Assembly: GCA_002104945.1 (NCBI GenBank)
Contig: MCFH01000083.1
Coordinates: forward strand, 104,387-168,386
Length of the DNA: 64,000 nt
Origin: Piromyces finnis
Taxonomy: Eukaryota > Neocallimastigomycota > Neocallimastigomycetes > Neocallimastigales > Neocallimastigaceae
Reading direction: 5' to 3'
Within the stretch, counting starts at the first letter, position 1, and every line of letters starts with the position of its first letter. Below, piece by piece: positions 10,015 to 19,784 of the stretch. The notes under the pieces were generated by a model. It was given only the letters and a program-made list of their open reading frames with translations. It had not been told where the DNA came from and did no database searches. The position numbers and the translations under genes are program-made.

Positions 10015-10599
10015 ATGTCAGAAGTAGTAAAGAATCTATCTCAAATGAGATTAAATGAACTAAAGCGTACAGCAATTACTGACGCCATTACTCTTGTCTT
10101 AAATACGATAAGTAAGCAAGTTTCAATAACCAAAAAAGATAAATCTTTTACTGTTAAGAAATTAACAAAAACAATAGAATTAATGTACAAATTACTTGCT
10201 GACTTAAATAACGACCAATTCCCTTTGGATATTATTAGTTCATTGAAACCTCACATCACAAGCAGCTTAAGCAATACATTTTGTTACAAACCACCACTTA
10301 AAAGTAGTAGTAAAAAGGAAATCTTTGAAAGTACACCAATTATATTTACTCCTAATATTCAATTAGCTTTAGAAATTTCTTACAAAGAAATTAAAAAGGA
10401 TATCAAATTACAAAAATTGCCAGAGTATTATCACTTCTTTGTATTACCTTTAAATATTGATGATAAAGAATACATTATTACCTATGCTGAAGAAAACAAA
10501 TATTCAAAACGTGAAATTATTGAGATATTACTCGATAATGTCGAAATTAGTAAAGATGCACTTTCTAAGGAAATTAAAACTAAATATGAATTTATTTAA
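10015..10599 (+). CDS. Hypothetical protein, 194 aa
   Basis: Intact ORF with an ATG at 10015 that follows a long A-run and GTATAAATC. The protein has a basic, helical N-terminal half and a mixed alpha/beta C-terminal half (FVLPLNIDDKEYIITY). It has no cysteine motif, signal peptide or membrane helix, and I do not recognise a family. It sits upstream of the D5-like helicase on the same strand, separated by a tandem-repeat spacer, and could be part of the replication or transcription set. Confidence 0.6.
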   Translation: MSEVVKNLSQMRLNELKRTAITDAITLVLNTISKQVSITKKDKSFTVKKLTKTIELMYKLLADLNNDQFPLDIISSLKPHITSSLSNTFCYKPPLKSSSKKEIFESTPIIFTPNIQLALEISYKEIKKDIKLQKLPEYYHFFVLPLNIDDKEYIITYAEENKYSKREIIEILLDNVEISKDALSKEIKTKYEFI

Positions 10600-11252
10600 T
10601 GAAATTTTATTTATGCCCTAACCTTTTTAGCATAATAATAATAATAATAAAAATCTTATAAAAATAATAAAAATCTTATAAAAATAATAAAAATCTTATA
10701 AAAATAATAAAAATCTTATAAAAATAATAAAAATCTTATAAAAATAATAAAAATCTTATAAAAATAATAAAAATCTTATAAAAATAATTTATTTAGTTAT
10801 TAAAAAGATATATTTATATATATTTGTAAATAGTTTAGTTATGACGTCATTAATTCATCTATTTTACTAATGTTATTGGATGTTTAAATTGGAATAATAT
10901 ATGTAATTAACATTAATTATAATAATGATAATAAAGAGAGTTATATGATGATTGATATATAAATAAAATTATTTGATTTATATAAATGAATATACATTAT
11001 ATTCTATTTAAATTTTTAATCTAAGTAAATAAATTATTATTAAAGATTAAAGTTATTTTTTTTTTTAAAAGTAAAAATTAATGTCAGTTTATGTAAGAAT
11101 TCTATCAATATAAAATGCATTAAATTCTCATTAACTTATAATTTAAATATATTAAAATTTTCAATTTTATTTTTAAAATGAAAATAAGTTTATTTTATTT
11201 TATGTTTACAAAGTCTTCTTTAATAATAATCTATTAATACAATAATTTGTTA
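10600..11252. other. Intergenic spacer with tandem repeat
   Basis: Noncoding spacer. The left part is a period-20 tandem array (separate entry); the rest is AT-rich with no ORF or RNA that I can support. The promoter of the D5-like gene should lie at its right end. Confidence 0.5.
10651..10788. repeat. 20-bp tandem repeat, seven copies
   Basis: A 20-bp unit (AAATCTTATA followed by AAAATAATAA) is repeated seven times without visible variation, preceded by an ATA-repeat run. It lies 50 bp after the stop of the 194-aa gene. The perfect periodicity indicates recent slippage or unequal exchange. A regulatory or origin role is possible but nothing shows it. Confidence 0.95.
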
Positions 11253-13040
11253 ATGGTATCCTTAAGTACAAAAGAAATAGAGACAGATGGTATTAATATA
11301 TACCATCCAATTGTATACTTTTTATTTATCTTGTTAAAACATGATGAAACCAAAAAATCAAAATCTTATACATTAATTGCTAACTACCTAAAAACATATA
11401 ATGTACAAATTGATAAAAAAGATGAAAAAGATACAATGACAAATATAGAAATTGGAATTCTTAATAACCGATTAAATAATATAAAGATTGAGGAAAACAA
11501 TGCTTTGGAAAATAAAAAGTTCAAAAATGATATTATTGACATAATTTATAGTTGTATTGACGAATTTGGATTACGCATTGTAAATATTGCCCGATTAATG
11601 ACTATAAAAAAATATTACAGTAAAACAGTATTAACAAATCATTCCATATTCAATATATTTATTATTTTAAATTTGGGATATTTTGTATACAGTGATAAAG
11701 AATGGTATAAATTTTTCTATAGTCTTAATGGATGGGAATCGATTAGTTCTTACGATATAGCTAAAGAAATAAATTTATATTTAACCGGAAACCTTAAGAA
11801 TATGTGCCTCGAATACAATATATCTTTGGATGGCATCACTAATGAATTAATGAATTTCTTTACCAATCATACCATAATCTACAATCATTTGGAACAACTT
11901 GAAACCTTCTTTTATACATATGATTTTATTAAACGCATTGATAAAGGTAATGTATTAAGATTCGAAGATTATGTTTATGATTTTGGTATCAATGCTCCAC
12001 GTCCTGGACGTCCTAATGACTTTTGTCTGAAATCAACCAATTACAATTACTACAATGATAACAAAGATAAAATAGAAGAAGTCTATCAATTTCTAAGAGA
12101 AATTTTCGTTGAGGATGATTTAATAGAATATGTATTGAAAGTGATTGCTTCTACCCTTACTCTTGGTAATAAATTACGTTCCATTCTATTTTTCATTGGA
12201 TCTGGTCGTAATGGTAAAACTACCTTTACCAATATGTTGCGACTTGCACTTGGAGATTATGCTGCCACTCCAAACGTATCTTTATTTTTAGGAAAGTCTA
12301 CAAGCGCCGATAAACCTAGTCCTCATATGATGGATCTTAATAACTGCAGAATTTCGATATGTGAAGAACCAGATGCACGATCTATCAATATCACCGGTGA
12401 TGCTAAAGCCATTACAGGAAATGTCGGGTATATTAAGACTAGATCTTTGTATAAGGATTTGCAAACCGTTTATGTTGATTTGTTACCGATTATCAATACC
12501 AATGATAAATTAACTATATCCAATTTGGACAATGCTTTAATTGACAGAATCTTGGTAATTCCTTTCACTCAACGTTTTGTGAACAAGATGAATATTTCAA
12601 TATTATCCTCCACTCAAAACATTAACAATACCTCCATCAAGCATGCCAATACAATGTGGCAAGGTTCCCATGTTCAAAGTTATGCTGAAGCATTAATGCA
12701 CATCTTGATTCAAAATTATCAAAAGGACTATACGAATCTGGAGATCCCTCAAAGTGTAATTCATGCCACAAAGCATTTCATTATGAGATGTGATCATATC
12801 GCTCGATTCTTAGAAAAGTATATTATTGATAAAAATGACACTTTTGCCATTCCTATCGATGAACTTTATTCCTTATATAAAAATTGGTTTAAGCAATATG
12901 TTTCAACTAGAGCTATTAATTACAGTTTGGAAGATTTTCGTATGGATTTAATTAAATACAATATAAGAATAAACAATGTAATGACAACTGATACCAACCG
13001 TTCAATTGAATCTATTATTGGTTATCGAATATTAAATTAA
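11253..13040 (+). CDS. D5-like SF3 helicase (replicative NTPase)
   Basis: This 595-aa protein has a D5_N-like region followed by an SF3 AAA+ helicase core. The Walker A motif GSGRNGKTTF is near residue 316, acidic Walker B-type residues follow in ISICEEPD, and a sensor region reads LLPIINTND with a downstream arginine in NALIDRILVIPF. D5 proteins of nucleocytoplasmic large DNA viruses are hexameric replicative helicases, often fused to an N-terminal archaeo-eukaryotic primase. Here only about 300 residues precede the ATPase, and I see no primase catalytic motif, so priming may come from elsewhere. I chose the ATG at 11253; the frame opens at a TTG six bases earlier. Confidence 0.9.
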   Translation: MVSLSTKEIETDGINIYHPIVYFLFILLKHDETKKSKSYTLIANYLKTYNVQIDKKDEKDTMTNIEIGILNNRLNNIKIEENNALENKKFKNDIIDIIYSCIDEFGLRIVNIARLMTIKKYYSKTVLTNHSIFNIFIILNLGYFVYSDKEWYKFFYSLNGWESISSYDIAKEINLYLTGNLKNMCLEYNISLDGITNELMNFFTNHTIIYNHLEQLETFFYTYDFIKRIDKGNVLRFEDYVYDFGINAPRPGRPNDFCLKSTNYNYYNDNKDKIEEVYQFLREIFVEDDLIEYVLKVIASTLTLGNKLRSILFFIGSGRNGKTTFTNMLRLALGDYAATPNVSLFLGKSTSADKPSPHMMDLNNCRISICEEPDARSINITGDAKAITGNVGYIKTRSLYKDLQTVYVDLLPIINTNDKLTISNLDNALIDRILVIPFTQRFVNKMNISILSSTQNINNTSIKHANTMWQGSHVQSYAEALMHILIQNYQKDYTNLEIPQSVIHATKHFIMRCDHIARFLEKYIIDKNDTFAIPIDELYSLYKNWFKQYVSTRAINYSLEDFRMDLIKYNIRINNVMTTDTNRSIESIIGYRILN

Positions 13041-13239
13041 AATTTCTTATCAAATTAAAATTTTAATATTATATAGTTACTCTATAGCTCTTGTTGATAT
13101 ATATATATATTTATATATATATAAATGTGATAATAATTTAAAATAATAAAATAATTTTTCACTATTTTATTAAATTTTTATAAAAATTAAAATATTGCAA
13201 AATTAAATGTTAGTTTTATAGGTTGAAAAGTACATGTAT

Positions 13240-13244
13240 TATAT
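13240..13244. repeat. Target-site duplication, left
   Basis: TATAT immediately before the left LTR matches TATAT at 19461-19465 immediately after the right LTR, a 5-bp duplication typical of Ty3/gypsy integration. The flanks are AT-rich, so chance agreement is not excluded, but its exact placement at both LTR ends supports it. Confidence 0.8.
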
Positions 13245-13850
13245 TGTAAAGATATCAAACGCCTCTGTTTGATATCTTTAATGTAACTTAAGCCACAAGT
13301 ATTATTGTTTAAGTTACACAAATTATATTCAGAAAAAGAAAATGAGACATAATTTATTTATTAATAATTAAAGTTTAAAACAAAATAAATTATTAATTTA
13401 TTTTTAATGTTTAACAAGTAAATTAATATTCTCAATTTAAATCCCTAGTTTTAGTATTGTTTTTTTTATAGAAATAGATAAATAATAAATGATTAATATA
13501 TCAATAATACATGGGCACATATTCAAATTAAATAGTACTTAATTTGAATTGCCAATTGTATTTTACTAAAAATAGTTATAGTTTAAATATTTATTAATAA
13601 TTAAGATTTTAGTGTAGATTTTAAATAATAATATATAAGAAATAAATAGTTATAATATAATATAAATGTATTTAGGAAAAATATAAATAGAAGATATTTT
13701 TCATCATTTTATCGATGTAATTGTTATTATTAAAATTCTATTATAATAAAAGATATTTTATAAAACAATTTTTTATTTTATTTTTTCAAAATCTTGTGTT
13801 ATTGTAATAGAATAGATATCCTAATCTATTCTTTCTGTGTCGCCATTACA
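13245..13850 (+). repeat. Left LTR, 606 bp
   Basis: It begins with a perfect hairpin (13-bp arms, 13248-13260 and 13267-13279, loop GCCTCT), followed by a second (TGTAACTTAA paired with TTAAGTTACA). Near the 3' end GAATAGAT pairs with ATCTATTC. A TATAAATA box lies at 13682-13689. The same sequence recurs at 18855-19460. Confidence 0.97.
13682..13689 (+). promoter_or_regulatory. Putative TATA box of the LTR promoter
   Basis: TATAAATA lies 35 bp upstream of the G at 13717, where the 11-nt match to the primer-binding site begins. If transcription starts at that G, as self-priming would require, the spacing suits a Pol II TATA box. Confidence 0.5.
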
Positions 13851-13861
13851 ATAACAATTAC
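13851..13861 (+). promoter_or_regulatory. Self-priming type primer-binding site
   Basis: The 11 bases directly after the left LTR (ATAACAATTAC) are the exact reverse complement of GTAATTGTTAT at 13717-13727 within the LTR. In Tf1-type elements the first 11 nt of the mRNA anneal to the primer-binding site and prime reverse transcription without a tRNA; the arrangement here is the same. A short hairpin (CCTAACG and CGTTAGG, 13862-13887) follows directly. I see no match to a tRNA 3' end. Confidence 0.7.
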
Positions 13862-13890
13862 CTAACGAAAACCAAGAATACGTTAGGGTA

Positions 13891-14028
13891 TCTACCGCCG
13901 AGTAAAAGAAGAAAAAGAAGGAATAACTACTGGGTTGAAATTGAGTCTACCGCCGAGTAAAAGAAGAAAAAAGAAGGAATAACTACTGGGTTGAAATTGA
14001 ATCTACCGCCGCCGAGTGGGAAGAAAGG
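13891..14028 (+). repeat. Tandem repeat in the retrotransposon leader
   Basis: A unit of 55-56 bp beginning TCTACCGCCGAG occurs twice (13891-13945 and 13946-14001), and a third partial unit begins at 14002. The units differ by one base in an A-run and one substitution. They lie in the untranslated leader before a long A-run at about 14152-14176. Confidence 0.9.
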
Positions 14029-14267
14029 ACCAAGAATAACCATTAAGGATTGATTAGTAGTACAAAACTTGTTCGACACTGCTTTTTGCAGAACGCGTCT
14101 GAATAACTTTTGTATTGTTAGATATACTAAAATTATCTTTTATAAATAATTAAAAAAAAAAAAAAAAAAAAAAAAATTACTTACTTGAAATAGTAGTAAG
14201 AAAACATTTTATTTATTTTAGTAAGTTGGAGGGTTTAATTAGTGAATTTGAAAATTTGAATTTGGAA

Positions 14268-17200
14268 ATGGGTGATAGGAATGTGGGTGTTTCCGGGAAC
14301 TCGGGGAACATTATTAATGCTCCACCGATATTCTCTGGTAAACAACGTGAATTAGATGGATTTTTAACTAGAGTGGAGTTGGTATTTCGTACTCGACCGA
14401 CACTGTACAATACAGATCGAGTCAAGGTCGACTTCGTTATATCATACTTCTCTGGTAAACCTTTGGAATGGGCTTCAGTGTTGATGAAGAATAATAGTGG
14501 GGTTTTAAACCATTATGATGAATTTGTAGATAGGTTGAAGGCTAATTTTGGCAGTTATAGATACGATACCGTTGTAGCTAACGGAAAATTAGATAATCTT
14601 CGCCAAAGGAAACTTGGTCAGGTATTAGATTACATTACCGAGTTTCAACGTATTAGCCAAAATTCAAGCTTTAATGATAGCGCAAAAATCTACATGTTTC
14701 TGAAAGGTTTATTACCACCACTTAGGGAGAAGTTGGCTTTCATTGAATCAAACCCAACTTCAATTGAACAATTGATTTCTTCAACTATTTTAGTTGAAGA
14801 TATGATGAAAAGGAATTCTTTAAGTGAATTTTATTTTAATGGTAGAAGGGCTAATGATCCTATGGATGTGGATGTATTTAAAATTAGTAGAGAGAATAAA
14901 CGAAAAAGGTATGTGAATATTCAAGGATCAAGTAAAAATTACAATGAAAACATAGATAACTTTGAAGAAGAAAAGAAAAAAGGGTTATGTTTTCTTTGTA
15001 AACAACCGGGACATTTAAAATTTAATTGTCCTAATAGAGTAAAGCCCAGAAAAGTGTTAAGAATTGTTAAAGAAAGGACTCCAAAAATTGTTAATCCAAA
15101 AATTTACAAAGTTGGAGTTAAGGGAGTGAAAAGTGATTTAAACCTTGTGGACTTTTACTTGAGTACCAATGAAGTTTCGGAAGTTAAAATTAAGGTTTTA
15201 ATTGATTCCGGTTCTGAATTAAATTTCATTAATCCAAGTCTTGCTGAAGAACTTGGTATTAATTTGGAAAAAGTGGAACCATTCCGTGTTTCAGGTGTTA
15301 GTGATGGAGTTGTTAGTGTTTGGGAAAGGACTGAGAAGTGCATGCTCCGTTGCAAAAATCACTTCGAAGTAATTCAACTTTATGGATTACAAGTCCCCGG
15401 TGTTGATGTTATTCTTGGTTTGCCGTGGATAAAGAAGCATAATCCAAATGCTTTCTACGACTCTAAGAAAATCGCTTTTAGTTCTGGTTATTGTGCCAGA
15501 CATTGTAATAAAGGCAAAAGAAAGAGAAAACCAAGAAAGAAGTCAAAGAATGATCAGTTAGATCATGATGTTCTCGACCGAAGCTTGACCAAAAAGCCGA
15601 AAGTAGATCCCTCTGTCCCAAAAAATGAAGAAAAAGAATATGTTAAAGGCCGCCTTGTTAGAACCATCAATGATGAAGATGATAGCGATGATGAATATAT
15701 TAGTTTTAATAAAAAAGTTAAATGTATTGTAACAAAAATTAATGAAACATGTAATAATGATAACGAATCATGTAGTAATAATAATAATAATGGAAAAGAT
15801 ATTAATAAAGATAAATTGGTCGCCGTACCAACCCAATATTTAGAATTTAGTGAAGTATTTAATGAAAAAAATTGTGAAGTGTTACCTCCTCATAGACCTT
15901 ATGATTGTGAAATCAAACTTAAAGATGATTCGACTTTATTTTATGGACCTTTGTATCCATTAACTGAAGTTGAAAGAGAGGAACTTAAAAAATATATTGA
16001 TGATAATTTAAATAAAGGTTTTATTAGGAAATCATCGTCTCCTGCTGGTGCCCCAATTTTATTTGTTAAAAAGAAGGATGGCTCCCTAAGACTTTGTATC
16101 GATTATAGAAAGTTGAATGATATTACCATTCGTAATTCATATCCTTTACCTTTAATTAGTGACCTTTTGGATAGGGTGAAAAATGCTAAGATTTTTACTA
16201 AATTAGACCTTAAATCCGCTTATAATCTTGTTCGTATTAAAGAAGGTGACGAATACAAAACGGCTTTTCGTACTAGATATGGACATTTTGAATATCTGGT
16301 TATGCCTTTTGGATTAAAGAATGCACCTGCAACTTTTCAACACTTCATTAACGATGTCCTTAGTGACTATTTAGACGATTTTGTTATCTCATATATTGAT
16401 GATATTCTTATTTATTCTAATAATATCGAAGAACATCATGAGCATGTTAAAAAGGTACTTAAGAAACTACTTGAAAATAATCTTTATGTTAAATTAGAAA
16501 AATGTGAGTTTGATGTTGAGAAAACCACTTTTCTTGGTTATGTCATTTCAAAGGATGGATTGCAAATGGATGAAAATAAAGTTAAAGCAATTCTCGATTG
16601 GCCGGTTCCCAAGAATGTTAAAGAGGTTCAGTCTTTTATTGGTTTATGCAACTATTACAGAATTTTTATTAAAGACTTTGCTAAAATTGCAAACCCTCTT
16701 CACAAACTCACTAGAAAGAATGTTGCTTTTAACTGGGTGAAAGAAGATCAGGACGCTTTTATTTTATTAAAATCTCTGTTCACGTCAGCTCCTATTCTGA
16801 AACATGCGGATAGTAATAAACAATTTATTGTAGAAACTGATGCTAGTAATTATGCTGTCGGTGCTATTCTCTCTCAAGAATTTGATGGCAAATTACATCC
16901 TATTGCATTTCTTTCTAAAAGTTTGACGAGTTGTCAAAGAAACTATCCTATATATGACAAGGAACTTTTAGCTATTGTAGTTGCTCTTGAAGAATGGCGT
17001 CATTATTTAGAAGGTGCACGCCATCCGTTCATAATTTATACTGATCACAAGAATTTAACATTTCCTAGAAAACCTGAAATGTTATCTCAGAGACAAATTA
17101 GATGGAATTTGTTCTTATCCAGATTTGATTTTAAACTCATTTATAGAGCTGGAAAGAAATCCGGTAAGCCTGATATCCTGTCTCGTAGAAGTGATCATGT

Positions 17201-18818
17201 AGAGAATAATATTAATTCTGATGTTTCTTGTCTTACTATTTCGTTTCATCATAGCGATAACAAACCGTTAATCGATTCTATTTTATTAGAACTTAAAAAT
17301 GACGATTTGTATAATTCTATTGTCCAATTTAAAATGAATGGTTCTGCATGTAATGCACCTATTAAAAATATTGATAAAGTTATTATTGATAACGAGGGAT
17401 TTTTGTTATATAATAATCTTATTTATGTTCCTAAATCTCTTAGGACAAGAGTTTTGGAACTTCATCATGATTCTGTTGCTGCTGGTCATTTCGATATTAA
17501 GAAAACCACTGAACTGATTTCCAGAAACTTTTGGTGGCCAAGGTTTCATTCAGACGTTAAATCTTTTATCAAATCTTGCGTGACTTGTTGCAAATCCAAA
17601 GTCCCCAGACATAAGCCTTATGGATTGTTATCCCCTTTGGACACTCCCAGTAGGCCCTGGTCTGATATTTCTATTGATTTTATTGTTGATCTTCCTAAGT
17701 CCAGAGATATGACAACTCTCATGGTTGTTGTCGATAGATTTACTAAATTTGCTCACGCCATTCCTTTACGTTGTCTTCCTACTGCTTCGATTGCTGCTGA
17801 TGCTTTTATTGCTAATGTCTTCCGTTTGCATGGTCTTCCTGATTCCATCATTTCTGATAGAGGCTCGCAATTTACTTCTGACTTTTGGTCAAGACTTTGT
17901 GACCTTCTTAATATCAATCATTCATTATCAACTGCCAACCATCCGCAGACAGATGGTCAAACGGAGAGGGTGAACGGCATATTAGAACAATATTTCCGTT
18001 GTTTTATAAATAAAAAGCAGAATAACTGGGTTGATCTTATCCCATTTGCTGAATTTGCATATAATAATACTTTACAACAATCTATAAATCAATCTCCATT
18101 CTTTGCTAATTATGGTTTTCATCCAAAGTTCAGCTTAGAAATTCCAGCTAATGATAGACCTAGTAGAGCTGAACAAAGAGTAATTGATATGAATGAAAAC
18201 TTTAAATTATTAAAAGAAAACTTAGAAAAAGCAAAAGAAACATATAAGAAATATGCCGATATGAAGAGAATGATTCCCCCGGAGTTCGAAGTGGGAAAGA
18301 AGGTATGGTTATTGAAAGATTCTCCTGGAACTAACCTAAAGAGAAAATTAGCACCTCAAATGCTTGGCCCATTTGAGATAATTGGAAAAGTTAGTTCTCT
18401 CGCTTTCAAATTGAAACTTCCAAAGACAATGAGATGTCATCCAGTCTTTCATGTTTCATTGTTAGAACCATACTTTGAAAACAAGTTTAACGACAGGTCT
18501 AATCGTAGGAAGAGGAACATTCACCTTAACACAGATTTAATTGAAAAAATTCCAGAGAAAATTGAAAAGATGAAATCTGTTAATGGTGAAACATTTTATA
18601 AGTTATCATGGAAAGGATTTGACAAATCCACTTGGATTTCTGAAGATCAGATTCCAGATAAACAATTAATACAAGAGTTTGAAAGAAACTCTAAAAAGTC
18701 AAAATATAAGTCGAACGACTCCTCCATGAAAATTAGAAAGAATAAAGTTGGTAATCTAATCAAGCACAGATACCAACCATTTGTAATTGAAATTCCTTCG
18801 AGTAAAGATTCCTTATAA
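14268..18818 (+). CDS. Gag-Pol polyprotein of Ty3/gypsy chromovirus
   Basis: A single intact ORF of 1516 aa from the ATG at 14268 (the frame opens 42 bases earlier at a TTG). In order: retrotransposon Gag; CCHC zinc knuckle CFLCKQPGHLKFNC near residue 243; aspartic protease DSGSELNFI near 312; reverse transcriptase with YIDD near 709; RNase H starting ETDASNYAVG near 855. The integrase follows, with an HHCC finger, the DDE residues in SDISIDF, ISDRGSQF and TDGQTERVNG, and a GPY/F-type module (LGPFEIIGK). A chromodomain-like tail (YKLSWKGFDKSTWI) is near 1440-1455. Gag and Pol are in one frame, as in Tf1-like elements. All catalytic residues I looked for are present. Confidence 0.97.
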   Translation: MGDRNVGVSGNSGNIINAPPIFSGKQRELDGFLTRVELVFRTRPTLYNTDRVKVDFVISYFSGKPLEWASVLMKNNSGVLNHYDEFVDRLKANFGSYRYDTVVANGKLDNLRQRKLGQVLDYITEFQRISQNSSFNDSAKIYMFLKGLLPPLREKLAFIESNPTSIEQLISSTILVEDMMKRNSLSEFYFNGRRANDPMDVDVFKISRENKRKRYVNIQGSSKNYNENIDNFEEEKKKGLCFLCKQPGHLKFNCPNRVKPRKVLRIVKERTPKIVNPKIYKVGVKGVKSDLNLVDFYLSTNEVSEVKIKVLIDSGSELNFINPSLAEELGINLEKVEPFRVSGVSDGVVSVWERTEKCMLRCKNHFEVIQLYGLQVPGVDVILGLPWIKKHNPNAFYDSKKIAFSSGYCARHCNKGKRKRKPRKKSKNDQLDHDVLDRSLTKKPKVDPSVPKNEEKEYVKGRLVRTINDEDDSDDEYISFNKKVKCIVTKINETCNNDNESCSNNNNNGKDINKDKLVAVPTQYLEFSEVFNEKNCEVLPPHRPYDCEIKLKDDSTLFYGPLYPLTEVEREELKKYIDDNLNKGFIRKSSSPAGAPILFVKKKDGSLRLCIDYRKLNDITIRNSYPLPLISDLLDRVKNAKIFTKLDLKSAYNLVRIKEGDEYKTAFRTRYGHFEYLVMPFGLKNAPATFQHFINDVLSDYLDDFVISYIDDILIYSNNIEEHHEHVKKVLKKLLENNLYVKLEKCEFDVEKTTFLGYVISKDGLQMDENKVKAILDWPVPKNVKEVQSFIGLCNYYRIFIKDFAKIANPLHKLTRKNVAFNWVKEDQDAFILLKSLFTSAPILKHADSNKQFIVETDASNYAVGAILSQEFDGKLHPIAFLSKSLTSCQRNYPIYDKELLAIVVALEEWRHYLEGARHPFIIYTDHKNLTFPRKPEMLSQRQIRWNLFLSRFDFKLIYRAGKKSGKPDILSRRSDHVENNINSDVSCLTISFHHSDNKPLIDSILLELKNDDLYNSIVQFKMNGSACNAPIKNIDKVIIDNEGFLLYNNLIYVPKSLRTRVLELHHDSVAAGHFDIKKTTELISRNFWWPRFHSDVKSFIKSCVTCCKSKVPRHKPYGLLSPLDTPSRPWSDISIDFIVDLPKSRDMTTLMVVVDRFTKFAHAIPLRCLPTASIAADAFIANVFRLHGLPDSIISDRGSQFTSDFWSRLCDLLNINHSLSTANHPQTDGQTERVNGILEQYFRCFINKKQNNWVDLIPFAEFAYNNTLQQSINQSPFFANYGFHPKFSLEIPANDRPSRAEQRVIDMNENFKLLKENLEKAKETYKKYADMKRMIPPEFEVGKKVWLLKDSPGTNLKRKLAPQMLGPFEIIGKVSSLAFKLKLPKTMRCHPVFHVSLLEPYFENKFNDRSNRRKRNIHLNTDLIEKIPEKIEKMKSVNGETFYKLSWKGFDKSTWISEDQIPDKQLIQEFERNSKKSKYKSNDSSMKIRKNKVGNLIKHRYQPFVIEIPSSKDSL

Positions 18819-18842
18819 ATTAATCTCGCAGGAGCTCGACTT

Positions 18843-18853
18843 AGAGAGAGAGA
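18843..18853 (+). promoter_or_regulatory. Polypurine tract
   Basis: AGAGAGAGAGA ends one base before the right LTR begins at 18855, the expected place for plus-strand priming in LTR retrotransposons. Confidence 0.75.
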
Positions 18854-18854
18854 T

Positions 18855-19460
18855 TGTAAAGATATCAAACGCCTCTGTTTGATATCTTTAATGTAACTTA
18901 AGCCACAAGTATTATTGTTTAAGTTACACAAATTATATTCAGAAAAAGAAAATGAGACATAATTTATTTATTAATAATTAAAGTTTAAAACAAAATAAAT
19001 TATTAATTTATTTTTAATGTTTAACAAGTAAATTAATATTCTCAATTTAAATCCCTAGTTTTAGTATTGTTTTTTTTATAGAAATAGATAAATAATAAAT
19101 GATTAATATATCAATAATACATGGGCACATATTCAAATTAAATAGTACTTAATTTGAATTGCCAATTGTATTTTACTAAAAATAGTTATAGTTTAAATAT
19201 TTATTAATAATTAAGATTTTAGTGTAGATTTTAAATAATAATATATAAGAAATAAATAGTTATAATATAATATAAATGTATTTAGGAAAAATATAAATAG
19301 AAGATATTTTTCATCATTTTATCGATGTAATTGTTATTATTAAAATTCTATTATAATAAAAGATATTTTATAAAACAATTTTTTATTTTATTTTTTCAAA
19401 ATCTTGTGTTATTGTAATAGAATAGATATCCTAATCTATTCTTTCTGTGTCGCCATTACA
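18855..19460 (+). repeat. Right LTR, 606 bp
   Basis: Same length and, as far as I can read, the same sequence as the left LTR. It is followed by the TATAT target duplication at 19461-19465. Confidence 0.97.
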
Positions 19461-19784
19461 TATATATGTATTTAATAAAAATATTATTAATCATATTATT
19501 AATAAAAATAAAAATAAATATTGTATATTGTACATATAGGAATAAATTTTACTTTATAGTTTTATTTAATTTTTTCATTGATAAATTTATAAATATATAC
19601 TCATTTGTCAATGGTTTTTATTATGATATTAAGCAATCTTTTTATAAATCTATTATTATATAAAATAAGAAAATATTTTAAATTGTATTTTTTTAAAAAA
19701 TCAATTAAATTATTTTTTTTTTTTAAAAAAAAAAAAAAACAACTGATATTAAGTTGTAAAATTTATAGATATTATTCATAGATA
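19461..19784. other. Spacer between retrotransposon and RPB2
   Basis: AT-rich. A 65-codon hydrophobic frame (19466-19663) is open but is made of Ile/Tyr/Phe codons expected by chance in such DNA, so I do not call a gene. Long T and A runs at about 19709-19739 could terminate RPB2 transcription from the other strand. Confidence 0.5.

Larger units (their letters stand above)
13245..19460 (+). mobile_element. Ty3/gypsy chromovirus LTR retrotransposon, complete
   Basis: The element is 6216 bp with 606-bp LTRs starting TG and ending CA, a 5-bp TATAT target duplication, a primer-binding site directly after the left LTR, one gag-pol ORF and a purine tract just before the right LTR. The LTRs appear identical by eye, so the insertion is recent. 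Its base composition is clearly richer in GC than the surroundings. It sits between the D5-like and RPB2 genes and disrupts neither. Its presence indicates that the surrounding virus-derived DNA was accessible to a nuclear integrase. Confidence 0.97.

Noticed and set aside
13245-19460. Retrovirus-like element with an envelope gene
   Set aside because: No additional ORF lies between the gag-pol stop at 18818 and the purine tract at 18843.
19466-19663. 65-aa ORF after the retrotransposon
   Set aside because: It is a hydrophobic Ile/Tyr/Phe composition expected by chance, begins at the retrotransposon's target duplication and has no recognisable feature.
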